Shown here: positions 1-4,612 of the stretch, one piece after another
How the letters are laid out: every line of letters begins with the position of its first letter
How positions within the stretch are numbered: position 1 is the stretch's first letter
Origin: an uncultured Methylocystaceae bacterium
GTDB lineage: Bacteria; Pseudomonadota; Alphaproteobacteria; Rhizobiales; Beijerinckiaceae
DNA length: 6,239 bases
Direction of reading: 5' to 3'
Assembly (NCBI GenBank): GCA_945956975.1
Contig: CAMFKC010000149.1
Location: forward strand, 1 to 6,239
The notes under the pieces: model-generated
Told to the model about the DNA's origin: nothing
The model's database searches: none
What the model saw: the letters and a program-made list of their open reading frames with translations, nothing else
Position numbers and translations under genes: made by a program

Positions 1-34
1 CATTGCTTCGTCGCTACGCTCCTCGCATTGACGG
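1..34. repeat. Partial palindromic repeat, family 1 (right arm)
   Basis: This stretch matches the right arm of the complete family-1 repeat at 931-1013: both carry ATTGCTTCG, then a short variable segment, then CTCGCA and TGACG. It differs from that copy in the middle (TCGCTACGCTC here) and has GCATTGACG instead of GCAATGACG. The left arm lies outside the window or is absent. No gene is seen here. Confidence 0.7.
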
Positions 35-53
35 CCAGGCTTCAATAACAACA

Positions 54-150
54 CCTCATGCTGAGGAGCAGGCGCAGCCTGCGTCTCGAAGCATGGGGGA
101 TGCGGCCATCCTTCGAGACCCGCTGCGGAGCAGCGCTCCGCAGGATGAGG
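54..150. repeat. Palindromic repeat, family 2, intergenic copy
   Basis: This is an imperfect long inverted repeat. The outer boxes CCTCATGCTG (54-63) and CAGGATGAGG (141-150) pair at 9 of 10 positions. The inner boxes TCTCGAAGCATGG (84-96) and CCATCCTTCGAGA (106-118) pair at 12 of 13. Each arm holds its own small hairpin: GCAGGC/GCCTGC around GCA (68-82), and CTGCGGAGC/GCTCCGCAG around AGC (123-143). A second copy with the same boxes lies inside uvrC from 6131. It sits 27 bases past the stop of the minus-strand YbjN gene, so it could also act as a transcript end or stabiliser; there is no T-run to show a classical terminator. Confidence 0.85.
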
Positions 151-177
151 GTTGTGGAATGATCGACGCGCCGAGGC

Positions 178-681
178 TCACGCCTCGCCGCGCGTCTCCA
201 GCATCAGCGCGTTGATCGCCTCGCGGGCGCTCTTGCCCGCCCAGACTACGAACTGGAACGCCTGATAGTAGCGCTCGCAGGCGAGCAGCGCGTTGGACAT
301 CAGGCTTTCGCATTGCGCGATCGTGGGCTGCGCGCCGCCGGTCAGCAGCATGGCGTGGCGGAACATGACCACGCCTTCGCTCGTCCAGAGATCGAAATGG
401 CCCAGCCACAATTGCTCGTTGGCGATGGAGATCAGCTCCAGCGTTTCGGCGCGCAGGCGCAGCGGCACCTTGAGGTCGAAGGCGCAGCCGACATGCAGCG
501 TCTCGAGGTCCGGAAGCCAGCTGAAGGCGATCTGATAGTCCGTCCAGGCCCCGGTGACGGTCACCGAGACTTCGTCCGGATCGTCGCGTTCGAACGACCA
601 GGCGTTGGACGCGGCCAGCCGTTCGACGATGTCGAGCGGATGTTCGCGGCGGGTCGAGCGAATCTGGGAGGTCTGCATCAT
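178..681 (-). CDS. YbjN domain-containing protein
   Basis: A 167-residue cytoplasmic protein of the YbjN family (type III secretion chaperone-like fold). The exact job is not established; E. coli YbjN has been tied to motility and stress phenotypes, which may not carry over. The match is by recognised alphaproteobacterial pattern: PLDIVERL near the N-terminus, DYQIAFSW, CAFDLKVP, then NEQLWLGHFDLW, VMFRHAMLL and FQFVVWAGKSAREAI near the C-terminus. No signal peptide or membrane segment is evident. Two ATG codons in tandem (676-681) make the start ambiguous by one residue, and neither has a good ribosome-binding site. The ubiK-like gene is upstream on the same strand, 351 bases away, so it probably has its own promoter. 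In related genomes I recall proC lying nearby; that is outside this window. Confidence 0.88.
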   Translation of the reverse strand: MMQTSQIRSTRREHPLDIVERLAASNAWSFERDDPDEVSVTVTGAWTDYQIAFSWLPDLETLHVGCAFDLKVPLRLRAETLELISIANEQLWLGHFDLWTSEGVVMFRHAMLLTGGAQPTIAQCESLMSNALLACERYYQAFQFVVWAGKSAREAINALMLETRGEA

Positions 682-789
682 AGGGTCCGAACCGATGTGA
701 AACGCGGCTTTACGCTCGTAGGCCTGCGCGACGGGCGCTGCGGCCGCGCCGCCGCTTCTTTCCGCGAGGGAGCGAATCGGACCGGCGCA

Positions 790-805
790 TGCGAATCACT
801 TCGCA
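790..805. promoter_or_regulatory. Palindrome upstream of the YbjN gene, possible operator
   Basis: TGCGAA and TTCGCA form a perfect 6-base inverted repeat around TCAC. A degenerate second copy (TGCGAA TAAC CTCGTA, 848-863) matches it at 13 of 16 positions. Relative to the possible minus-strand -10 at 811-816, the palindrome would overlap the transcription start, a common place for a repressor site. That it is an operator is inference; no regulator is known. Confidence 0.3.
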
Positions 806-810
806 AGACG

Positions 811-841
811 ACTATAGCGGGATGCGACTCAACGTGTGCAA
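811..841 (-). promoter_or_regulatory. Possible promoter for the YbjN gene
   Basis: On the minus strand TTGCAC (836-841) could serve as -35 and TATAGT (811-816) as -10, with a 19-base spacer (18 if the overlapping CTATAG is used). The spacer is longer than the usual 17. The region is otherwise GC-rich, so TATAGT stands out. A transcript would carry roughly a 120-base leader before the ATG at 681. Weak evidence only. Confidence 0.27.
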
Positions 842-930
842 CCCCGATGCGAATAACCTCGTAGATTCGGGGGGTTGGGTCCAGAGTCGGCCGAGACGTG
901 TCCACAGAATCGGAGGGCTGCTCACGCTTT

Positions 931-1013
931 CGTCATTGCGAGGAGCCGGAGGCGACGAAGCAATCCAGAGCCGGGTCGTGGATCTGGATTGCTTCGCTGC
1001 GCTCGCAATGACG
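931..1013. repeat. Palindromic repeat, family 1, complete copy
   Basis: The left arm (931-968) begins CGTCATTGCGAGGAGC and ends GAAGCAATCCAG. The right arm (984-1013) begins CTGGATTGCTTCG and ends CTCGCAATGACG. They pair along their length except for extra bases in the left arm, with a 15-base loop. It starts 20 bases after the stop codon of the minus-strand ubiK-like gene, so it may fold at the 3' end of that transcript. Repeats of this sequence are, from memory, common in alphaproteobacterial genomes. A half copy is at 1-34. Confidence 0.88.
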
Positions 1014-1032
1014 ACGGGCGTTTTGCGGCTCG

Positions 1033-1290
1033 TCAGGCCTTCGCCGCGAGCTTGGCCTCGAGTTCGGCGATGCGCTTTTCCAGCTTCTCGTTTTCTTCGC
1101 GGGCCAGTGCGGCCATGTCGCGGACGGCCTCGAACTCCTCGCGGTTCACCACATCCATCTTCGAGAGCATGCGCTCCATCTGAGTGCGCACGAGGGTCTC
1201 GACCTCGCGGCGGACGCCGCCGGCGAGCCCTGCGGCGTCGTTGAACATGCGGGCGAGGTCGTCGGTCAGGCGGGAACGGCTTTCTTGCAT
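1033..1290 (-). CDS. ubiK: UbiK/BMFP family accessory factor (ubiquinone biosynthesis)
   Basis: An 85-residue protein of the BMFP/DUF526 family. In E. coli UbiK binds UbiJ and lipids and assists the aerobic ubiquinone-synthesis complex; the Brucella homologue was described as a membrane fusogenic protein. Residues 1-40 look like an amphipathic helix (DDLARMFNDAAGLAGG, then REVETLVRTQMERML). The typical DVVNREEFEAVRDMA segment follows, then a C-terminal coiled coil (about residues 55-85, EENEKLEKRIAELEAKL). The frame is open upstream to 1461, but the ATG at 1290 is chosen because GGAG lies 8 bases before it and the family begins here; the upstream part is a translated hairpin repeat. It is divergent from lgt. 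Family assignment is firm; orthology to E. coli ubiK in function is inferred. Confidence 0.88.
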   Translation of the reverse strand: MQESRSRLTDDLARMFNDAAGLAGGVRREVETLVRTQMERMLSKMDVVNREEFEAVRDMAALAREENEKLEKRIAELEAKLAAKA

Positions 1291-1298
1291 GGCGAGCA

Positions 1299-1302
1299 CT
1301 CC
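1299..1302 (-). promoter_or_regulatory. Ribosome-binding site deciding the ubiK start
   Basis: GGAG on the minus strand lies 8 bases before the ATG at 1290. A GTG nine bases further up (1299) would overlap this motif and have no site of its own, so the ATG is preferred. Confidence 0.6.
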
Positions 1303-1348
1303 ATTTGCCGCTCTCTTACCACGAATTTGGGCGGGGATGCGGGCGAAC

Positions 1349-1416
1349 CCGGGACCGCCGGCTTCCAGCCGGCCCTCGCTGCGGTGTTTTGGCCGGCCGG
1401 AGGCCGGCGGTCCCGG
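1349..1416. repeat. Strong hairpin repeat (family 4) in the ubiK-lgt divergent region
   Basis: A 26-base inverted repeat with two mismatches and a 16-base loop. Arms are 1349-1374 and 1391-1416; the outer 14 bases (containing GGGACCGCCGGC and GCCGGCGGTCCC) pair perfectly. It fills much of the 190-base region that must contain the promoters of both ubiK and lgt. It is not a terminator by appearance: it lies upstream of both genes, and although TTTT occurs in the loop, none follows the stem. Its GC-rich form resembles dispersed repeats seen in other high-GC genomes (from memory), but there is only one copy here. Confidence 0.75.
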
Positions 1417-1480
1417 CTCGGCTTGACGCTCGATGCGCCCCGCGCGAGACCAGCCTTCCATAGGAGCCGAGGCCGAATCG

Positions 1481-2314
1481 ATGCCGTTTCTGGCGATCCC
1501 ATTTCCCGCGATCGACCCGGTTTTCTTCTCGATCGGCCCGCTGCCGGTGCGCTGGTACGGGCTCGCCTATGTCTTCGGCCTGCTGCTCGGCTGGCTCTAC
1601 GCCCGCAGGCTGGTGAACGCGGACGGGCTCTGGGGCGATACGCCGCGGCCTGCGGCCAACAGTCTCGACGATCTGCTCGTCTATTCCGCGCTGGGCGCGG
1701 TCGTCGGCGGGCGGCTGTTCAACGTGCTGTTCTACGGGCTCGACTATTACATCGCGCATCCCGCCGAGATCGTCGCCGTCTGGCACGGCGGCATGGCGTT
1801 CCACGGCGGCATGATCGGCGTGGCGCTCGGCGCCTGGCTGTTTGCGCGAAAGTACGGGGTTTCCGGCTTCACCGTGGCCGACATTTGCGGCGCCGTGGCG
1901 CCGATCGGCATTTTCTTCGGGCGCATCGCCAATTTCATCAAGCCGGAAATGTGGGGGCGGCCGACCGACGTTCCCTGGGCGATGGTCTTTCCCGGCGCCG
2001 GACCGCTGCCGCGCCACCCGAGCCAGCTCTATGAAGCCGGTCTCGAAGGCGTGCTTCTGCTGATCCTGACCGCGCTCGTCATCCGCGCCGGCGGATTCCG
2101 GCGTCCGGGGCTGGTGGCGGGCGTGTTTGGCGTCGGCTACGGCCTCGCGCGCATCGCGTCGGAATTCTTCCGCGAGCCCGATCCCGATCTCGAGGCGCTG
2201 GCGCACGGGCTGACGATGGGCATGGTCCTGTCCGCGCCCATGATCGTGATAGGCTTGTGGCTGATCCTGCGCAGCCGCGCGCAGGGGGCCAAGCCGGAAG
2301 GGACCAAGCCATGA
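1481..2314 (+). CDS. lgt: Phosphatidylglycerol--prolipoprotein diacylglyceryl transferase
   Basis: Lgt is the inner-membrane enzyme that moves diacylglycerol from phosphatidylglycerol to the lipobox cysteine of prolipoproteins, the first step of lipoprotein maturation. The 277-residue product has several hydrophobic membrane segments (about 25-40, 66-84, 110-122, 132-150, 190-203, 211-224, 245-263). Conserved parts include RWYGLAY (24-30), GGRLFN (76-81), WHGGMAFHGG (101-110), the signature from G147 R148 through N151 F152 to E156 and G159 R160, HPSQLYEA (179-186) and SEFFREPD (227-234). Residues matching E. coli Tyr26, Arg143, Asn146, Glu151 and Gly154 are present. The E. coli FING stretch reads FIKP here. 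The start at 1481 is chosen because the family begins there and GAGG lies 8 bases before it; the frame is open from 1433. The stop overlaps the next gene's start. No full promoter is clear; CTTGAC at 1422-1427 could be a -35. Confidence 0.96.
   Translation: MPFLAIPFPAIDPVFFSIGPLPVRWYGLAYVFGLLLGWLYARRLVNADGLWGDTPRPAANSLDDLLVYSALGAVVGGRLFNVLFYGLDYYIAHPAEIVAVWHGGMAFHGGMIGVALGAWLFARKYGVSGFTVADICGAVAPIGIFFGRIANFIKPEMWGRPTDVPWAMVFPGAGPLPRHPSQLYEAGLEGVLLLILTALVIRAGGFRRPGLVAGVFGVGYGLARIASEFFREPDPDLEALAHGLTMGMVLSAPMIVIGLWLILRSRAQGAKPEGTKP
2296..2303 (+). promoter_or_regulatory. Ribosome-binding site for the methyltransferase
   Basis: GGAAGGGA lies 7 bases before the ATG at 2311, inside the end of lgt. 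It fixes the start at the ATGA overlap rather than at the upstream in-frame ATG at 2257. Confidence 0.6.
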
Positions 2315-3414
2315 GCGCACCGGCCCTGAACCCTCTCGCGACGGAGATCGCCGCCATGATCGCTCAGGACGGGCCGATGTCCGTGGAGCGCTACATGGGG
2401 CTCTGCCTGTCGCATCCCGTGCACGGCTATTACATGACGCGCGATCCGCTCGGCGCGGACGGCGATTTCGTGACCTCGCCCGAAATCAGCCAGATGTTCG
2501 GCGAATTGCTGGGCCTGTGGTCGGCTGAGACGTGGCGGCTGATCGGGGCGGCGCAACCGGCCCGTCTCGTGGAACTCGGCCCCGGGCGCGGTACGCTGAT
2601 GGCCGATGCGCTGCGGGCGGCCCGTGCAGCGCCGGATTTCTTCGCGCAACTCACCGTGACGATGGTGGAGACGAGCCCGACGCTGCAGGCGCGGCAGCAG
2701 CGGATGCTGGAGAATGCCGAGCGCACGGTGAACTGGGCCGACGCGGTCGAGCAGATTCCGCCGGGCGCCGCCATCATTCTTGCGAACGAGTTCTTCGACG
2801 CTCTGCCCGCGCGCCACTACGTCAAGACGCCGGAGGGCTGGCGCGAGCGGCAGGTGGGGTTCGCCGATGGCCGCTTCGTCTTCGGCGCGGCGCCGGAGAT
2901 CGAAAAATATCTTACCGTCGAGGCCGAAACGGGCGCCGTGCTCGAAGTCGGCGCCATCGGACAGCGGATCATGACGACGCTCGCCGCGCGGATCGTCGCC
3001 CAGGGCGGCGCGCTGCTGGTCGTCGATTACGGCCACGCGCAGACCGTGCTCGGCGAGACGCTGCAGGCGATGCGCGACCACGCCTATGTCGACCCGCTGG
3101 AAAGCCCTGGCGAAGCGGACCTGACAACGCATATCGATTTCGCGGGGCTCGGCCGTGCGGCGAAGGCCGCGGGCGCGCGCGTGCACGGGCCGGTGACGCA
3201 GGGCTATTTCCTGCGGCAGATCGGCATCGTGCAGCGCGCGCAGGCGCTGATGCGCAACGCCACGCCCGAGCAGCGCGCGGAGATCGAGCGCTCGCTCGTG
3301 CGGCTGATCTCCGAAGAAAACGAAACCGACATGGGCCGGCTGTTCAAGGTGATGGCGGTGACACAGCGCTCCGTCGAGGCGCTGCCGGGATTCATCGAGG
3401 AGCCCACGGTTTGA
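2311..3414 (+). CDS. MidA/NDUFAF7 family class I SAM-dependent methyltransferase
   Basis: A 367-residue protein of the COG1565 family. Its mitochondrial member NDUFAF7/MidA dimethylates an arginine of NDUFS2 and is needed for complex I assembly. A matching role on bacterial NuoD is plausible but inferred. The SAM-binding motif I is LVELGPGRGTL (86-96, E-x-G-x-G-x-G type), followed by the acidic MVETSP (118-123). Other family marks are SHPVHGYY (34-41), GDFVTSPEISQMFGELL (51-67), NEFFDALP (159-166), VVDYG (237-241) and THIDF (273-277). The N-terminal PMSVERYM is also typical. No signal peptide or membrane segment is seen. Length is as usual for the family. It overlaps lgt by 4 bases upstream and pgeF by 4 bases downstream, indicating co-expression. 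Confidence 0.93.
   Translation: MSAPALNPLATEIAAMIAQDGPMSVERYMGLCLSHPVHGYYMTRDPLGADGDFVTSPEISQMFGELLGLWSAETWRLIGAAQPARLVELGPGRGTLMADALRAARAAPDFFAQLTVTMVETSPTLQARQQRMLENAERTVNWADAVEQIPPGAAIILANEFFDALPARHYVKTPEGWRERQVGFADGRFVFGAAPEIEKYLTVEAETGAVLEVGAIGQRIMTTLAARIVAQGGALLVVDYGHAQTVLGETLQAMRDHAYVDPLESPGEADLTTHIDFAGLGRAAKAAGARVHGPVTQGYFLRQIGIVQRAQALMRNATPEQRAEIERSLVRLISEENETDMGRLFKVMAVTQRSVEALPGFIEEPTV
3397..3402 (+). promoter_or_regulatory. Ribosome-binding site supporting the TTG start of pgeF
   Basis: GAGGAG lies 8 bases before TTG at 3411. No ATG or GTG in this frame comes close to the conserved N-terminus, so this motif decides in favour of the TTG start. Confidence 0.65.
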
Positions 3415-4175
3415 GTCTGCCGGTCATCCAGTCGAAGACGCTCGCGGCTGCGGGCGTGAAGCATGCCTTCTTCACGCGCAACGGCGGCGTGAGCGAGGGC
3501 GTCTATGCAACGCTGAACGGCGGCGTGGGCTCAAGCGACGCGCCCGCGCATGTCGCGGAGAACAAGCGGCGGATGGCCGAGACTCTGGGCGTGGCGGCAG
3601 AGCGGTTTCTGGTGCCGTTCCAGATTCATTCGCCGGATTGCCTGATCGTGGACGCGCCATGGAGCGAGCGCCCACGTTGCGACGGGCTCGCAACCGCGAC
3701 GCCGGGTCTTGCGCTCGGCGTGACCGGCGCCGATTGCGGCATGGTGCTGTTCGCCGATCCAAAGGCGAAGGTGGTCGGCGCCTGCCATTCCGGCTGGAAG
3801 GGCGCGCTGACCGGGGTCGCCGAGGCGACGATCGCGGCGATGGAAAAGCTCGGCGCGCGGCGCACGGAGATGGTCGTTGCGCTCGGACCCACGATCGGTC
3901 CGAAGAGCTACGAAGTCGGGCCGGAATTTTTCGCGACATTCACGGCGCAATCGCCGGACCATGCGCGCTTCTTCACGCCGTCCGCGAAGGACGGACACAA
4001 GATGTTCGACCTGCCTGCTTTCATCGGCATGCGGGTCGAGCGCGCAGGGGTGGCGAGTTTCGAAAATCTCGGGCTCGACACCTATGCCGACGAAGAGCGC
4101 CTGTTCAGCTATCGCCGTACGACGCACCGCAAGGAGCCGGATTATGGGCGGCTGGTGTCGGCGGTGGTGTTGTAG
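3411..4175 (+). CDS. pgeF: Peptidoglycan editing factor PgeF / YfiH-LACC1 family protein
   Basis: A 254-residue protein of the multicopper-oxidase-like family variously annotated as polyphenol oxidase, laccase domain protein, purine nucleoside phosphorylase (LACC1-like) or PgeF. In E. coli, YfiH/PgeF prevents misincorporation of L-Ser in place of L-Ala in peptidoglycan precursors; the nucleoside activities come from other members. Conserved parts: HAFFTRNGGVSEGVY (18-32), QIHS (71-74), TGADCG (105-110), ACHSGWKG (124-131), LGPTIGPKSYEVG (158-170) and LFSYRR (231-236). His73, Cys109 and His126 form the expected metal-binding triad. CHSGWKG replaces the commoner CHAGWRG. The start is TTG at 3411, overlapping the methyltransferase stop by 4 bases with a good ribosome-binding site; the first in-frame ATG lies about 54 residues in, past the conserved N-terminus. 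Substrate in this organism is unknown. Confidence 0.93.
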   Translation: MSLPVIQSKTLAAAGVKHAFFTRNGGVSEGVYATLNGGVGSSDAPAHVAENKRRMAETLGVAAERFLVPFQIHSPDCLIVDAPWSERPRCDGLATATPGLALGVTGADCGMVLFADPKAKVVGACHSGWKGALTGVAEATIAAMEKLGARRTEMVVALGPTIGPKSYEVGPEFFATFTAQSPDHARFFTPSAKDGHKMFDLPAFIGMRVERAGVASFENLGLDTYADEERLFSYRRTTHRKEPDYGRLVSAVVL

Positions 4176-4185
4176 GTTTTATCAG

Positions 4186-4220
4186 CCGTCATGGCCGGGC
4201 TTGTCCCGGCCATCCACGCC
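4186..4220 (+). repeat. Left 35-base inverted repeat of the GIY-YIG unit (family 3)
   Basis: This stretch is the exact reverse complement of 4539-4573 over all 35 bases; the next base on each side does not match. It is itself a hairpin: ATGGCCGGG (4191-4199) pairs with CCCGGCCAT (4205-4213) around CTTGT. Its forward reading encodes MAGLVPAIHA, a string I remember as a frequent spurious translation in Rhizobiales genomes, which suggests a dispersed repeat. It begins 11 bases after the pgeF stop and may end transcripts from both sides, though no T-run follows. Confidence 0.93.
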
Positions 4221-4235
4221 AAGCCGGCACAGACC

Positions 4236-4523
4236 TCAGGCCAGATCGGCGTACAGATCGCGCCATTCGGGGTTCATGTCCAAAATCAACCGGACCTTCC
4301 AGCTACGACGCCAGTGCTTGATGTTGGATTCGCGTTGGATCGCGTCCCTGATGTCTTCGTAGCGCTCGTAATAGACGAGCAGTTTCAGCCCGTATTGCTT
4401 TGTGAAACCCGCGACCAGACCTTCGCGATGTTCGTAGATGCGGCGAGATAAGTTCGACGTCACCCCGACATAGAGGACGCCGTTCGCCCGGTTCGTCATG
4501 ATGTAGACCCAACCGCCCCGCAT
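4236..4523 (-). CDS. Small single-domain GIY-YIG endonuclease family protein
   Basis: A 95-residue protein that is almost only a GIY-YIG nuclease domain (COG2827/YhbQ-like). WVYIM (5-9) stands for the GIY strand and LYVGVT (17-22) for YIG. SRRIYEHREG (26-35) supplies the usual Arg and His, and IQRESNIKHWRR the metal-binding Glu and a basic helix. It ends in NPEWRDLY, common in this group. DNA cleavage by such small members is largely untested; some are thought to be repair-like, others parasitic. The start at 4523 is chosen because the domain begins there, although no ribosome-binding site is seen. An in-frame ATG at 4568 lies inside the right inverted repeat and would add 15 residues. The gene sits between the two 35-base repeats with exactly 15 bases on each side. 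It is convergent with pgeF and divergent from uvrC. Confidence 0.88.
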   Translation of the reverse strand: MRGGWVYIMTNRANGVLYVGVTSNLSRRIYEHREGLVAGFTKQYGLKLLVYYERYEDIRDAIQRESNIKHWRRSWKVRLILDMNPEWRDLYADLA

Positions 4524-4538
4524 TCGTTGAAGTTGCCC

Positions 4539-4573
4539 GGCGTGGATGGCCGGGACAAGCCCGGCCATGACGG
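4539..4573 (-). repeat. Right 35-base inverted repeat of the GIY-YIG unit (family 3)
   Basis: Exact reverse complement of 4186-4220. Its internal hairpin is at 4546-4568. On the minus strand it reads into the GIY-YIG gene in frame. It ends 39 bases before the uvrC start codon, so it forms part of the region where the uvrC promoter would be expected. Confidence 0.93.
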
Positions 4574-4577
4574 GGTG

Positions 4578-4605
4578 TTGCTTCCCCGGGCAGGCAGTCT
4601 AAATC
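4578..4605 (+). promoter_or_regulatory. Weak candidate promoter before uvrC
   Basis: TTGCTT (4578-4583) and TAAATC (4600-4605) are spaced by 16 bases just outside the right inverted repeat. If used, the transcript would begin within a few bases of the uvrC ATG, giving almost no leader. This agrees with the lack of a ribosome-binding site there, but the match to consensus is poor and an upstream promoter is equally possible. Confidence 0.18.
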
Positions 4606-4612
4606 TCAGCAC

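Larger units (their letters stand above)
682..930. other. Gap between YbjN gene and family-1 repeat, no credible gene
   Basis: No convincing coding sequence is seen here on either strand. An open frame on the minus strand (678-905) is rich in Arg and Pro, overlaps the start of the YbjN gene and resembles nothing I know. The stretch contains a possible minus-strand promoter near 811-841, a perfect small palindrome at 790-805 and three occurrences of ATGCGA (789, 822, 847). No tRNA or other structured RNA was recognised. Confidence 0.5.
4186..4573 (-). mobile_element. Putative 388-base unit: GIY-YIG gene between perfect inverted repeats
   Basis: The unit has 35-base perfect terminal inverted repeats, each an internal hairpin, around a single gene that fills almost all the space between them. 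There is no transposase, and no target-site duplication is obvious in the flanks (GTTTTATCAG before, GGTGTTGCTT after). It could be a nuclease-driven selfish unit, or a gene caught between two independent copies of a common repeat. Mobility is inference; the geometry is directly visible. Confidence 0.45.

Noticed and set aside
678..905. A 75-codon minus-strand frame upstream of the YbjN gene
   Set aside because: It overlaps the YbjN start by 4 bases, but its composition is basic and Pro-rich, with no known motif, and it covers the likely promoter region.
875..1183. A plus-strand frame crossing the family-1 repeat
   Set aside because: It is built from translated repeat (RSRRRRSN-like residues) and the antisense of ubiK.
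1316..3186. Long minus-strand open frames opposite lgt and the methyltransferase
   Set aside because: They are antisense to two well-supported genes, have Arg/His/Asp-rich composition and no family motifs.
4191..4213. Intrinsic terminator between pgeF and the GIY-YIG gene
   Set aside because: The stem is strong, but no T-run follows on either strand; the perfect match to 4546-4568 points to a repeat, although it might still slow transcription.
4191..4451. A plus-strand frame beginning MAGLVPAIHA
   Set aside because: It starts inside the inverted repeat and runs antisense through the GIY-YIG gene; the repeat explains its N-terminus.
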